Of a stretch of 64,000 bases of DNA, positions 12,044 through 23,523 are shown piece after piece. Both the position numbers and the translations under genes were made by a program. This DNA is from Utricularia gibba (taxonomy: Eukaryota; Streptophyta; Magnoliopsida; Lamiales; Lentibulariaceae). The notes under the pieces were generated by a model, which was given only the letters and a program-made list of their open reading frames with translations, was not told the origin of the DNA and made no database searches. Each line of letters starts with the position of its first letter. Within the stretch, counting starts at the first letter, position 1. The stretch covers positions 5,479,001 to 5,543,000 of the forward strand of contig NEEC01000002.1 in assembly GCA_002189035.1 (NCBI GenBank), written 5' to 3'.

Positions 12044-12663
12044 GTTGGAGTGGTTCTCATGTAATGAATTGCAATGTTGAAAAAATGAGAATATTCAAGA
12101 TACCAAAAAGAAATGTTCAATAAATAAGATGAATGAAAATTCAAAGCGTAGGTATAAAACAAAAAGAAGAATTCAAGATACCAAACTCTTTCGAGTTCTT
12201 ATAATTCTCTTCGAACTACTGTTAAATTCAACAAAAAACTCAGATTCCAAATTTGATTCAAAAATAGAAATTTCAATTGAAATTTTTTCGAATTTAAAAT
12301 GATGTATTAAACAGAAGCAATGGATCAAATCAGCCTACTTCTTCGTTAGAAATACGTACTCCAGTGACGTTTATCCAAAATTAGAAGCATTTGCACACAT
12401 ATCATTACACACTATCGAACACTTCAAAAACTTAATGAAGACCAACTCCAACCAGTAAACATTTATGTGATTTTTATCATATAGCACAAGAAATTCCGGT
12501 CTGACGTAGAAGTCACAGTTCTTACTCATTTTTCACTAGAGCATTTTAGCATCAACGCCTGTGGCATAAACATGTTTACAGACACAGATATTGCATACAT
12601 TTATGTACGTTCTCTGGCTGATGTTACATAACATATTTCTTCTTACATTACCTGGTCTGGTTC
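12044..12663. other. Convergent 3' intergenic region
   Basis: This 620-bp stretch separates the PSBP stop (+) from the stop of the Ole e 1-like gene (-). It should hold both 3' UTRs. No other gene or repeat is seen. Confidence 0.7.
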
Positions 12664-13818
12664 TCAAGTGCAGTATGCCGGAGTGATGGAAGGACGGTAG
12701 ACGAAGGGCTTGACGGTGTGTGATGAGCCGGAGATATGAGTGTACGTGAACTTGACCCCAGTGGTGCCTTCTGGATTATTGCAAAGATCGTTAAAGCTGC
12801 TTATTGGCCGTGCCAGACAGACATCCCACCGTTCACTCTCTGGCATCGTCTCTGCCACGGTGTATACTCCATCTGAATTTGTGAATGCCTGATAATTCAT
12901 GACTTCTCCAGACTTTGTAATACAGAGTACAGCTGCTTCAGCACCTGACAGACAGAAAAAGTTGTTTCAAAATAAATACAAAATAGAGAGACCAATAAAC
13001 ACGCTCCTTTTTTTAATTGGGTCATTCATAGCACACACCAAAGTCCTACTAGGATTCCATCTTTTCCAGGGATAGATGATCCTTTAGCTTGGCATGAGAT
13101 GTTTATGGATAAGCACGATTCAGTGTAGCTTCAAAGCCCAGGGTGCATTCCATTCGCATTACCAATTCCAATAGAGATTTTCTTATTCTCACATTCAATA
13201 ACAACAATACAAATGAGTCTCTTTCAACCAGTTCTCTCGCCTTGCAGCAAAATGATAACACGGTAATCTCACGTTCACTTAACCCAATTACAAAAGCAAG
13301 GATCTACAGCAAAACATACCTTCTAAATCATCATAAACTCAAAGAACGCTCTTAGAAGCAAAAAGAAAACAGTTGAATTGATGGTTCAAAAGCTTGCAAA
13401 AACCCGGAATTCTAAATCTACAGTGAACAAATTTAAAGAGATTGGACAACCACTTGAGTGCAATAAGCTACATAGCTTCATCATAAGAACCCTAATTTAC
13501 TTAATCTACATTGGCCACGTAAACTAGTTCTGAACCATTTCCCCACCATAAGTGTAAAAAAAAATGACACGCAGAAATTATCGTCACCATGACATCAGAA
13601 AACCAAAAATGAAGCAAAAAAAAAATCAAAAGCGCATACAGATAACATAAAGTTTTACCTGGTAGAACATAGTCCTCTGGGCCAATAGAAGAGTCCCCGC
13701 AGAGATCGCACACTACCCTGCCGTGAATCTCGCCGGTCCACGACCTTACGCCTTCGACGACCATCAAAATCGAGAAAAGGATCACAAAAATTGAATTTAT
13801 ATTCCATCCACAGCCCAT
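12664..13818 (-). CDS. Pollen Ole e 1-like (Ole e 1/extensin family) secreted protein
   Basis: Two exons, complement(13659-13818) and complement(12664-12944), with a 714-bp intron, give 146 residues. Residues 5-25 are hydrophobic (INSIFVILFSILMVVEGV) and act as a signal peptide, so the product is secreted. The mature part starts with WTGEIHGRVVCDLCGDSS, the GxVxCDxC pattern of the Ole e 1 fold, and continues with AEAAVLCITKSGE, TNSDGVYTVAE, WDVCLARP, FNDLCNNP and a C-terminal AYCT. The cysteines fit disulfide bonding in this family, whose members are extracellular or cell-wall proteins of mostly unknown function. It is divergent from NTH1 with starts about 550 bp apart. Confidence 0.85.
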
Positions 13819-14371
13819 CTCAATCGCACAACAATCAGCCGAATTGGCACTCAGAGTTCCTCCCGTCAGCCGCCTTCCAGTTCATCGTCCTCAATTTATA
13901 CTCCCACCTTGACACGTAAATTAATTCCGAAGATACGTTTCGGCCTAATAGGCCTTAAACTTAGGACACGGCCCATTTGTCTTCAAAATTGTCGGCCCAA
14001 TAATAACTCATTGGACTCAACATTCTTCAAAGGTTCATATTCATTCAATTAATTTAACAACAATATATCAATATAAAATATAGTATAAAAAAATAAATAT
14101 ATCAGTATTTAAAAAATTATAATTGAATCGTTTTGAATCACGAATAATTTATTATAAAAATTACGCTAAATTCAACACAATGATAATTAAATCAATCGTA
14201 AAAACATGAAATGGTATTAATCGATGAAGAATGAGATATTTGACCTAATGCCTAATGGCTAATGCTAAACTTGTGGATGATTTTTGAATTACGTGCGTGT
14301 CACGAAGCAGCACGATGGAGCGGGGGGGATGGCCTCTTGCTACTAAAATTTCAAATGGTATCTCATGAACG
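13819..14371. promoter_or_regulatory. Divergent promoter region between the Ole e 1-like gene and NTH1
   Basis: This 553-bp segment lies between two divergent start codons and must hold both promoters. AT-rich DNA occupies its centre. No TATA box could be assigned with confidence on either side. Confidence 0.5.
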
Positions 14372-16349
14372 ATGATGGCGTCGCTTCCCCAACTTCAACT
14401 CCTCAGAGATCCTCCACGCCTCGTGTATATAACTTCAGGGCACAAGTCTTTTTTATCTCGCTTGGTCAAAATGCCCCTCACCAGTCTCTCAGCTGCTGCT
14501 TCCAAACGGGAGCCAGCCGTAGACGTTGTCCCAGGTATGAAAAATGTGCACTTGTTTCTACAAGTGATCCCTGATTTGGGCTTTTGGTTACTTTTTTTAT
14601 TGTTATTTCAGATTCTGAACTGGGAGATGGTGATTCTTCCTCTGTGAATGGGCGGAGAAAAAGAGCTAGGAAACCGGTGGAGGCTGTGGTGGTTAAAGAG
14701 GTTTTAACTTTTAAGGTCGTATGAGTAACCGAGAAATGGTTCCCTAGTTTTGCTCTACGTATTTGTGTTTCCTGCCGCAGGAAGCTTCTGTGGCTGCAAT
14801 CGAAGATTTTGCTTTTGGAACGGATACCAGTTTCTTGGGTTCAAGTATGTTCTTTAATTTTTGGGCTCCTGTGCACTGCAGTCTTGTGTTTATTTTGCTG
14901 AGAGATGAGATGCTATTTTACTTTCGGGTTGCGTTTTGACAATGCAAGGGTAATAGAAGTTTGGATTGAAATTTTCATTTCTAGGTACAGTGAAACCGCC
15001 TCCAAACTGGGAAAAGGTTCTTGAAGGAATTCGAAAAATGAGGTCTTCTGAAGATGCCCCGGTTGATTCAATGGGTTGTGAAAAGGCTGGAAATTCCCTT
15101 CCTCCTAAGGTGGCCTAACAAATGTGTTATCTAATCTGTCTTAATGCGTTTTTCTTTTTCACGTTATTCATGCTTATGTTCCTTTGATAATCAGGAAAGG
15201 AGATTCGCAGTGTTGATCTCTTCACTCATGTCTAGCCAAACAAAGGATCATGTCAATAATGGTAACTCATTTTAGTTTCCGTGAAGAGCAGCTCTTTCTG
15301 TTGCTGTCTCTTAGAAACAGTTTTAAAAAATTTGTTTAATGATGAAAACTTACCCTTTTTTCCTTTATTATGTTATTGAACTTTAGGAGCTATTCAAAGG
15401 CTTCTTCAGAATGATCTGCTCACAGCAGAAGCCATCGATAAAGCAACCGAGGCTACTCTCAAGGATTTGATTTATCCAGTGGGTAACTGCTAAACCTACA
15501 ATACTCATTTGATTGACAGTCAGTAGAATCAATTTTTCGTATGGCAGGTGGGATTCTATACAAGAAAAGCAAGTAACATGAAGAAAGTTGCAAAAATTTG
15601 TCTCGAAAAATACAATGGAGATATTCCTAGTACGCTGGAAGAGTTGCTCCAGCTACCTGGAATAGGGCCTAAAATGGCTCATCTGGTGAGTGAACCGCAA
15701 GAAGCCAATGAATAATAACAGTTGCATCACTTTCAAACATGAAGTAAATGTTTATTTGAACTTGTAGGTGATGAATGTTGCATGGGAAAATGTTCAAGGA
15801 ATATGTGTAGACACTCATGTCCATCGGATATGCAATCGGCTCGGGTGGGTTTCACGCCCTGGAACAAATAAGGTGATGTAGTTTTAGGTTCAGGGTTGAC
15901 ATGATAAACTACTAACTTGTTTGACCAACCTATCTCGCACTTGGTTCTTTTTTTTTTTTTTAATGATCAGAGAACTTCCACCCCAGAGCAGACAAGGATA
16001 TCATTGCAACAATGGCTTCCAAAGGAAGAATGGGTTCCCATAAATCCTCTTCTGGTATATCAATGCTATATACGGGCATTTTGCACATCTTACCAGAGAA
16101 AATCATAGACAGACAGAGATGAATCAGTTCTCTTTTTCTTGGCTGCTGCATTTAAAAGAACGCTGCCACGTTTCAGTCTTGATTTTGTTGTCAATGTAGG
16201 TTGGCTTTGGACAGACGATATGCACCCCTCTTCGGCCTCGTTGTTCTGTGTGTGTATTAACTGATCTATGCCCATCGGCGTTCAAAGAAGCTCCTAGCCC
16301 ATCATCCAACACCAAAAATTCAAAGGTAACCAAGAACAAGTCTCCATAA
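14372..16349 (+). CDS. NTH1: Endonuclease III homolog (bifunctional DNA N-glycosylase/AP lyase)
   Basis: Ten exons: 14372-14534, 14612-14715, 14781-14844, 14985-15109, 15195-15261, 15387-15478, 15548-15685, 15768-15872, 15971-16054 and 16200-16349; 363 residues. The enzyme removes oxidised pyrimidines and cuts the abasic site in base-excision repair. The helix-hairpin-helix [12 protein letters not shown] supplies the catalytic lysine (about K247), VDTHVHR supplies the catalytic aspartate (about D266), and four cysteines spaced C-X6-C-X2-C-X5-C (about C322, C329, C332, C338) hold the 4Fe-4S cluster. The Ser/Arg-rich N-terminus could be an organelle transit peptide, as in plant homologs, but I infer this. 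Exon 2 may instead end at 14700, which is also in frame. Intron 6 uses a GTGGGT donor. Confidence 0.92.
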
Positions 16350-16989
16350 GGTGGCTAGAGTTTCTTTTTGGATGTTCAGTTTCACCTCCGATGTTCATGT
16401 CCATGGAAAATCGTGTCTAGTATTTCTGGAGCAAGCTTAGCACAATGCAAGTTTAGCTCGTATTCTGTATTTTTGAAAACCATTGTAATGAAAAGTTTTA
16501 TGGGGTTAGTTTTATAACAGTTAGAAAGGCGTTCTTCACAGTGAAAGGTTTGTGTCTGCACCGTCTTTAAAGATAATAATCTTACAGTGAACAAGCGTTC
16601 ACATGCTACAATGTGATGGATTGGCTCACCACAGTAAAGTTCTTGCCCCATAGGACGGTATGTAGTAATAACAATCATAATAAATAATAGGGAATATATG
16701 AATAGTTCGTTCTCCTGCATGCTGTTCCATCAATCCTATCAAGTTTTTGTAGCAATCCTCTTACAAATCTGCCATGAAAAAGCTGTGCCCGGTGTGTGAA
16801 CTGCTGCCCCTACCGAGCTCGCCTCATACCATCTTCATGTTATTCGTTGTACCATTACGTACCCCTGCTGGATGAGAAGAGCTTGATACTGGCTGTGGCT
16901 GTGGAAGTAGCAAGTAGCCAGATAAAGAGTCAGTGATACATGAATAACGAGCATGCCCAAGTTTCATTGCCGGTGTGAGCCTTTTTAGT
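16350..16989. other. Convergent 3' intergenic region (NTH1 and PIF gene)
   Basis: Between the NTH1 stop and the bHLH gene's likely stop. It should hold both 3' UTRs. A minus-strand open stretch at 16824-17024 ends in a PIF-like Ser/Pro-rich tail and might be an alternative last exon of the bHLH gene, but no splice site joins it in frame. Confidence 0.5.
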
Positions 16990-18641
16990 TTATATGATTT
17001 GCTGGTAATTGAGCATGGTATCAATGAAGTTCTTTGAAGTTTGTCTTAAAAACCAAAAACTGACTTCTTATCAACGGAGTTTTGAATGATTTATACCTGT
17101 GTGGCATTTTGCATCTGATTCTTATGGTGACCAGGCAATATGCCATGCCCCATAGGCGCTTGGTTTGGCATGGAACCTACAGCCATGGCTTGGTTTGGGA
17201 GACACATCAGGTTTTGCATTGGAGGCAATGCCGGTGGCCTAATCCCAAGTCCAGCATGGTAGATGTACTGCTGCTGCGTCCTAGGAAGCATCATTCGTGG
17301 CATTCCACTTCCCATCCACCACTACAAAATTCAATGCCATAAGGTAAAAAAATGCTTTTCTCTGAGCGCTGGATTAGCCTGTTGGATGCTTCTCTTACCT
17401 GAAGCTGTAGTTGCAGGGACTTCATGTATTCGATCGCTTCATCTAACACAGATGCTTTGTCCAGCTGAGAAATGGATATAACAAAATGCTTGATTGCAGT
17501 TCTGATACCTGGAAGCATGATTAGAGATTTTACCTTGTGGGAATGAGGGATCAGTGCCTGTAAAGCGCGCATTTTCTCGTTTATTCTGTCCCTCCGTCTC
17601 TGACACGCCACATGCATGAAAACATGGGAGCTTAAAATCACAGCATAACTTTCACAAAGGGCAGAATGATTATGGCTATGACATTTCCTACCCTCTCAGA
17701 CAGGTTATGCACTTGGGCTACTCGACGTCTTCGTGGAGCTGGCTTCTTCGAGGGGATGCTATTCCCATCTTGTGGTGACTCCATTTCAATAGCCTGCAGA
17801 GGTCCCATTGGTTGCGTTCATCTTAACAGTTATCCAAACAATACCATCAAGTTAGTGTGAGCATACATCACTTTTAAGTTCTTCCGTATCCCTCTTCTTT
17901 CTCTTGTTCGCTGTGTTGTCACTGCTTTGGCTGCTTGTGTTTTGGCAACCATTACCAGATCCTCCAGAGCATGCATTCTCAGTTCCGACCAACTGCTTTT
18001 CAGCAGACAAAGTTTTGCTACAACCCAACCTGGTATTTGCTTCATTCGCAGTTTGGTCCATGGAACCATGGCCAGTCTCCCTTGTCATCAAACAGGGCAT
18101 ACGGAAGCGATGTTTACTGTTACTTCCTTCCCGATTTTTATAAGCAAATTGAAGATCATCCAGAGTCCGATTAACATCCCCTGTTTCAAAGGATCCGAAT
18201 CTTCTTGGTGGCATCAGGATGGGACCTAGAGCTTCAGCAGCAGACTTTCCAGATTGCTGATGGGTTGCTGGGATTTGGGGCAATAAATCTGGGCAGAATT
18301 CCTTGTTGAATGATTCATTTGCAGGGCTCCAGGGAACTGGCGGCAGATCATCATCTTCACCCTCGTCCTCATCATCATCCTCATCAACTTGATTGAACTG
18401 ACAAGAGAATTCGGATGGCTTTTTAGTGGTTTGTCTGTGGAGAACTGCTTCCCCATTATGCCACAAGATCTCCATTAATTCATTCTCTAGTCTGCGTAGA
18501 AGATTTGTGTTCTCGTTAAGATAAAGAACTGCGTTCTTGCAAAAGTCCACATACTCACCCCAAATGTTTCCTCTGAAAGGGCAGTGGGAACTCAGCATCC
18601 ACTTCTGTATGCCAGTCCGTAAGACACCCAGAGCCATCCAT
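16990..18641 (-). CDS. PIF4: Phytochrome-interacting bHLH transcription factor, PIF4/PIF5 type
   Basis: Exons (minus strand): 18641-18559, 18491-17867, 17793-17692, 17599-17534, 17464-17399, 17321-17097 and a tentative last exon 17031-16990; about 402 residues. PIFs are nuclear light-signalling factors that bind G-boxes and are degraded when active phytochrome B binds them. The start gives an N-terminus with the DWHTE and FQRKHLG segments expected of PIF4/5, then the phyB-binding APB motif [17 protein letters not shown] (residues 30-46). The basic region [20 protein letters not shown] has H265, E269 and R273 for G-box contact, followed by the helix [20 protein letters not shown] run of acidic residues ([13 protein letters not shown]) precedes the basic region. 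No PIF1/PIF3-type phyA motif is seen. The 3' end is the weak point. Family is firm; the PIF4 symbol is inferred. Confidence 0.85.
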
Positions 18642-19223
18642 CTACCACGAGAACAGAAGCGAGATCGTCCAATATCTAACGGAACCCAACCATTAAAAAT
18701 GAAATCCAGCAACTATGCAAAGCAAGACACAAGGTGGAAGCCATTGAACTCTATATCAGAATGACCCACAAGTCTTTTAACAAGCTAAAAGCAAAGACAG
18801 CATCCAAACAACACTAAATTCTAGCTCCAGAGCGCATGTATTAAGCCGCCGGTATGGGGTTCACTTAGCCGACAAAGGCTGCAGAGAGAGCTTGAAAAAG
18901 GAGCTAACCGATATATAATTACTAAAACAAGTCAGGTATACTAACCTTGAGGCAGAAGCACTAAGCAAAAGAGGGGGGAAACCGCCGGCTTTGCTTTCCC
19001 TTTAGCACTCAAACTCTCGTCCGAAGAATATAAAAAGCATAGAAACAGTGAGCAGAAAAGCAGCAGATAAAAAGAATACAGAAAAGAAAGCAAAAGGAGA
19101 GAGGAATCTGCAATCGGTAAAGAAACAGCCAACTACCACTTTCCAAACGGATGTGCTTCACTCGTTCAAGAAGCGCCACTTACAAGTGAGCATTAATGCC
19201 TACAGTCACTGTCGTCCTTAGGC

Positions 19224-19229
19224 CACGTG
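19224..19229 (-). promoter_or_regulatory. G-box, proximal, upstream of PIF gene
   Basis: CACGTG in the context GGCCACGTGGAG, about 580 bp upstream of the PIF-type gene's start codon. It could bind bZIP factors or PIFs themselves; function is inferred. Confidence 0.5.
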
Positions 19230-19330
19230 GAGAACGATCACTGGGTGGACCGGATGTCTGGGCCGCAGTTGTGTGATCAGCTTCTGTTTGATAGCTGCCA
19301 TCTTCAATCATTCCTGCTCGCCCAACTTGC

Positions 19331-19336
19331 CACGTG
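19331..19336 (-). promoter_or_regulatory. G-box, distal, upstream of PIF gene
   Basis: A second CACGTG in nearly the same context (GCCACGTGGAG), 107 bp from the first. The shared flanks CCACGTGGAG suggest paired binding sites. Confidence 0.5.
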
Positions 19337-20018
19337 GAGCTGCCTACTCACATTTACTCTAATCAACCCTTCTCTTTGGACTTGAAGTTTCACCTTTGAA
19401 CTCGATAGCCATAAATATATGGGAAAAATCTATGTTCTCCACATGCCGACTTTGGTTCAAAACCCACCTAAGATCTGATTCTCATCTGTAAGTTGGCTGA
19501 AAACAAAGAGAGGATGAGTTCAGAAAAAACCAGATGGCGTTCTCCGACTTCCCAGTGAGTGACCTGTGTTCTGCTGCTATTCAGAATACAATTCAAGGCC
19601 TGGATTTATATTCCACCAGAATAAATAGCAGAAGGACAAGGGGGCTGCTGCTGGACGTCCCGCCCCGCGTAAGGGTCAGAAGAAACGGACTTACGCGAAT
19701 CCTACATCTATCACGGATGGGGGAAGAGTATAAGATTAAGAAGAAATGACCACGTAAAATCTAGTATGAGTCCTTTTTTTATCAGTACGGTGGAGTACCT
19801 TCACAGTAACTATAGAGTTAAACGTGCTTGTCCAAGGATAATGATGTGAGGATGGATGAACCCCTGAAAAGTTAATGTGGTAAAAACGTAAAATCGTAAG
19901 AATTAAGTGCTGAAAGTGAACAATATCATGATACATGTGCGCGGATCGTTACATGCTACACAATGGAATTCACAAGGTTCTCCTAACTTTTTTCTTATCT
20001 AGGCTGGTTTAAAAAAAA

Positions 20019-20036
20019 CACACACACACACACACA
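20019..20036. repeat. (CA)n microsatellite
   Basis: A run of about nine CA units following an A-tract in intergenic DNA. Confidence 0.9.
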
Positions 20037-20726
20037 AACATAGTCTTCCAGTCTGTACTCTTGACCAAAGAAAGGATGAGATGAGAAAACGGATGGCGTT
20101 CTCAGAGGTATCCACCGAAGACCTCTCCGTAGATGAAGTACTGTTTGAGTTGTAAGAGTACTGGAAATTTCACACAAAGATTGATAACGAAAAAGGTCTC
20201 GTTGACATTCAACTGCGTAGAAAAGGGGCGACACTGACGACGAAAAGGTGGTGCAAGGAAGCCATCATACCCTTTGAATGATATGCCTATTTGCTGGCAA
20301 CCCATCTTAGACAATCATATTAAGAATATGGAAACAACATCTCATATGAAATAATATCCCATCTAAAGGCAATTTTCGAACTCTTAAAGATTTCTTCGGT
20401 AGAATTCTAACAGCCACATCATTAGTTAAAACATTATCAACAACAATAGAAAACACCTTACCTCCAATGTCACAATCTCCTATCATCGATTAAGAGAGTT
20501 GGTAACTTTGATGAGGAATGCCAATAAAACAGCCACCTCTTATAGAGCTTTCAATTAGGATTAACAAAATAACTGGTCACACAGTTGTAAGAGCTTTCAA
20601 TTTTGATGAATGTGCAACAGAAACTATGCACAAAGAAACAGATTCAGTATTTTGAAAAAATTATCTACAGACAACAAGAGTAATATCAGTTCTTCCTCAG
20701 TAGTCAAATGTATGTACATCCGTGAG

Positions 20727-22693
20727 TCACATTTGGAAAAGCCAGTGCTTCTTCTTCTGTATCCTAAGAGGAACCTCTGTGAAAAAACGAGCAAGAGCAT
20801 TAGAAACATAGGAAAGCCGATTTCTTCCAAGAGTACATGGAATGTGAAATAGGATGAGGTTTCCTTGCCTCCGGCTGGATATAGTGAGTTATAATGAATT
20901 TCGCTCCAGAAGCTCAGCCACAACTCTGAAATTAGACTTGTGTGAGGAATGGAAACAGTATGTTTCTGATAAACAGATGAGGGTGTACCTCTATATGGAG
21001 CTTTATCTTTTGGGAGAATTTCAATGTAGCAGCTCTCTCTAAAAGAGGTAACCAAGCAAATTTTCACTTCAAACTACAGATGAAAAACAGAACAGTGGAT
21101 TTTCAGGTTGAGGGCCCTTTCAAGTCTACTAAGAAGTGATAACGTGGGTGCGTAAAAGGGCAACGTGAATGAAAAGAAGGAAATAGATGATCAACCATAT
21201 TCTCAGTTCAAACTATGGATTCAAACAAATATGTGGGGATTAAAGATGATCCCTTTTTAATTCTAAATGACCAGCTATAACATGGATCCCTATGAGAGCA
21301 GCTTCAATTGCAAGAACGTAAAAAAGGTGAGCAACACGATTTCTACCCAAACTTCAAGCGAGCTTTACTTACTCTGTCAGATGCTGCCTGGAGAGTGACA
21401 TGATCACCCCATTCTCCCAATCTAGGATACCACAAAATATTGAATCAGTTGCATGATTAATCAATATCAAATAGTATACAGAATATTGAATACAAGGGAT
21501 GAAGTCTAACCGCTTCATCTTCTTCACATATTGCTTATATTTCATCGGTACATAACCTTCATAGAGCTTATGATGATCTTTTAGCTGAAAATGAGAGGCA
21601 GCTGAAACAATATATGGATTTCCCAACAAAAATGCATTTTTTAACACTGCTTTTCATTTTTTAGTGCAACTGACGAAATTATAATTAAGAAATGCGATTC
21701 CAAACCTGTTTGACAACCTCTTTCCTTATATACTTATGGTAATCCGGTTTACGAAATAACTGATCTGCAAGGGCTCTGAACTGTGAAGTACAAATACTGA
21801 ATTAATTATCAAGAGAAAAGGCAACAATAATTGCAAATTTCCTTTAGTTCTTGTGCAAATACAAGAACAGCATGAAGGAAAAAATAGAATAAATTATGCC
21901 TGCAACTGAAAAACATCAATAAAAATTAAAAATGCATTTAACAAGTTTATTTAGGACCAACCTGACAATTTCCATCTCCCTGAATTTGCAATTCCGCCAA
22001 ACAGTATCTGGCTAATCTGATAAATCCATGAACATTAAAAAGAAGAAAAAGCTTCTTAATTATAAAAAATATAAAGGAATAAGTAAACGCATTGCATGAA
22101 CGTAAATTTACAGAGAAAAGGTACAACCTTTCCGCAAGGCTTTCATGGTCAAGGCTTGCATCAGTTGGATCAGGTATATTTTCAATGACCCGCGGTGTGT
22201 GCTGCCAATTTGATAGAATGTAAGTTGGCATATAATAAATGACAAGCATAATACTCCTAGAAAATCCATTACAGAGAAACCTAAATTGCATATAAGTAAC
22301 GAGATCACACAAAAATCTCGCTTCACAATACATTAGGAAGAATTCTATAACATGAACATGAGTTGCGAAAAAGACCACATAGATGCGTCATGTGGACAAC
22401 TGCTTCGTCTTGAAAAAACCCCTACTGAAGTTCTAGAATCCAATGGCAACTCCTTGAGCGATAAGAGCTCAAAATACGCGACCAATTACTAAAAAACGTA
22501 AGGAGACAGCAGTTTCATCATATACCGGTATTGAGTCCAAATGTGAAAGCCTCTTGCCAAGCTTGTTTGCATGCAGTAATCTTTCATCTTCTTCTAATAT
22601 TGCAGCAATTGTATGATCATCATCTGTGTCCTGTGAACTACTATTCCAACTTGAGCTCGAGCTCGCACATTGATTAATGGACGTATCAGTCAT
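20727..22693 (-). CDS. OTU-domain deubiquitinating cysteine protease (OTU12 type)
   Basis: Nine exons on the minus strand: 22693-22526, 22201-22128, 22016-21962, 21780-21706, 21584-21511, 21421-21373, 21073-20989, 20925-20869 and 20776-20727; 228 residues. OTU proteases cleave ubiquitin chains. The catalytic loop IQGDGNCQFRALADQLF gives D95 and C98, EGYVPMKYKQYVKKM and GEWGDHVTLQAASDR are diagnostic of this plant subfamily, and WLSFWSEIHYNSLYP supplies the catalytic His (about H204). The C-terminus QKKKHWLFQM matches the KKKHWLF end of the OTU9-12 group; the size best fits the small members. The last intron must use a GC donor (GAG|GCAAGG) to reach this ending, because reading through gives an unrelated tail. 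The gene lies head-to-tail with the bHLH gene. Confidence 0.88.
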
Positions 22694-23523
22694 CTTTACC
22701 TACCTCAAAAACGAAGCCATAATTGCAAAAATAAGGAAACACAGACAAATTGCATCCAAGAACTAGACGAATCGTCGTAACAGTGGACATATCCAAAACC
22801 CACATAAAAATTTCCATCTTCGAATCCCATTAGAAATCCCAGAATCTAATATCAGACCATGAAAGTCGATCGGGAGCACCTGAAGACGTGATTATCTAAT
22901 TCCAAAGCGACCCAAAGAAGCAAAGAAAAAAGCAACCTACTTAACTGATCTGTGTAAACGCGAAGACACCTTGCGTATGCCCGCCAACGAAAAGGTTGAA
23001 GAGTGCTAAGAATTCAGATATACCTTGAAGTCACGAAGAGAACGGAAACAATTCTGGGTTGCGGAGACGATTAAACCGAAAGGTCACGTAGTTGGAGAAA
23101 CCGATTTCGTCGAGAGCAAATCTGGGGGAGTCACCGGCCACTGCACGGCATCATCCTGAGTTTTTGTTCGACAAAAAATGGACGGCGTCAAAACTCAAAA
23201 GCGTGCTTTCCATTGGGTTATTCAACACAACGTCTTTCTCAGGTTTTTTCAAGGCAAATGTTTCCTTCGAATCATGCCATCTGCACAAACAAACTGCATG
23301 GCAAGAAAAGAACTACAAGAATTTCAGCACCAACAAATCCATCAGTTCATTCTGTTCATCCATCGAAATCACATCTCCCATCACACGGACCCAAAAAACG
23401 AAGCTTTCTTTCCATTTTCTTCGTTTTCAACAATGATAATGAAAGACAGAACAGAGAGTCGGGCAGTGTAGCATTCTCTGGCAGTGTAGCTTATTCATAG
23501 TCCATAGCATTTTAACTTCAAAT
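22694..23523. other. OTU gene leader/promoter and intergenic DNA
   Basis: This separates the OTU start codon (minus strand) from the 3' end of the coiled-coil gene (also minus). It should hold the OTU 5' leader, perhaps with a leader intron, and the coiled-coil gene's 3' UTR. Overlapping short open frames at 23092-23500 on the + strand look non-coding. Confidence 0.6.

Larger units (their letters stand above)
18642..20726. other. Upstream region of the PIF gene and intergenic DNA
   Basis: This holds the leader and promoter of the bHLH gene (minus strand), including two G-boxes, and about 1.3 kb of intergenic DNA running to the OTU gene's 3' end. A (CA)n tract lies at 20019-20036. The open frame at 19534-19749 has no recognisable domain. 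Confidence 0.6.

Noticed and set aside
19534-19749. 71-residue open frame as a gene
   Set aside because: No domain or homology recognised, and it lies in the upstream region of the PIF gene. A similar short ATGGCGTTCTC context at 20093 is too brief to call a duplication.
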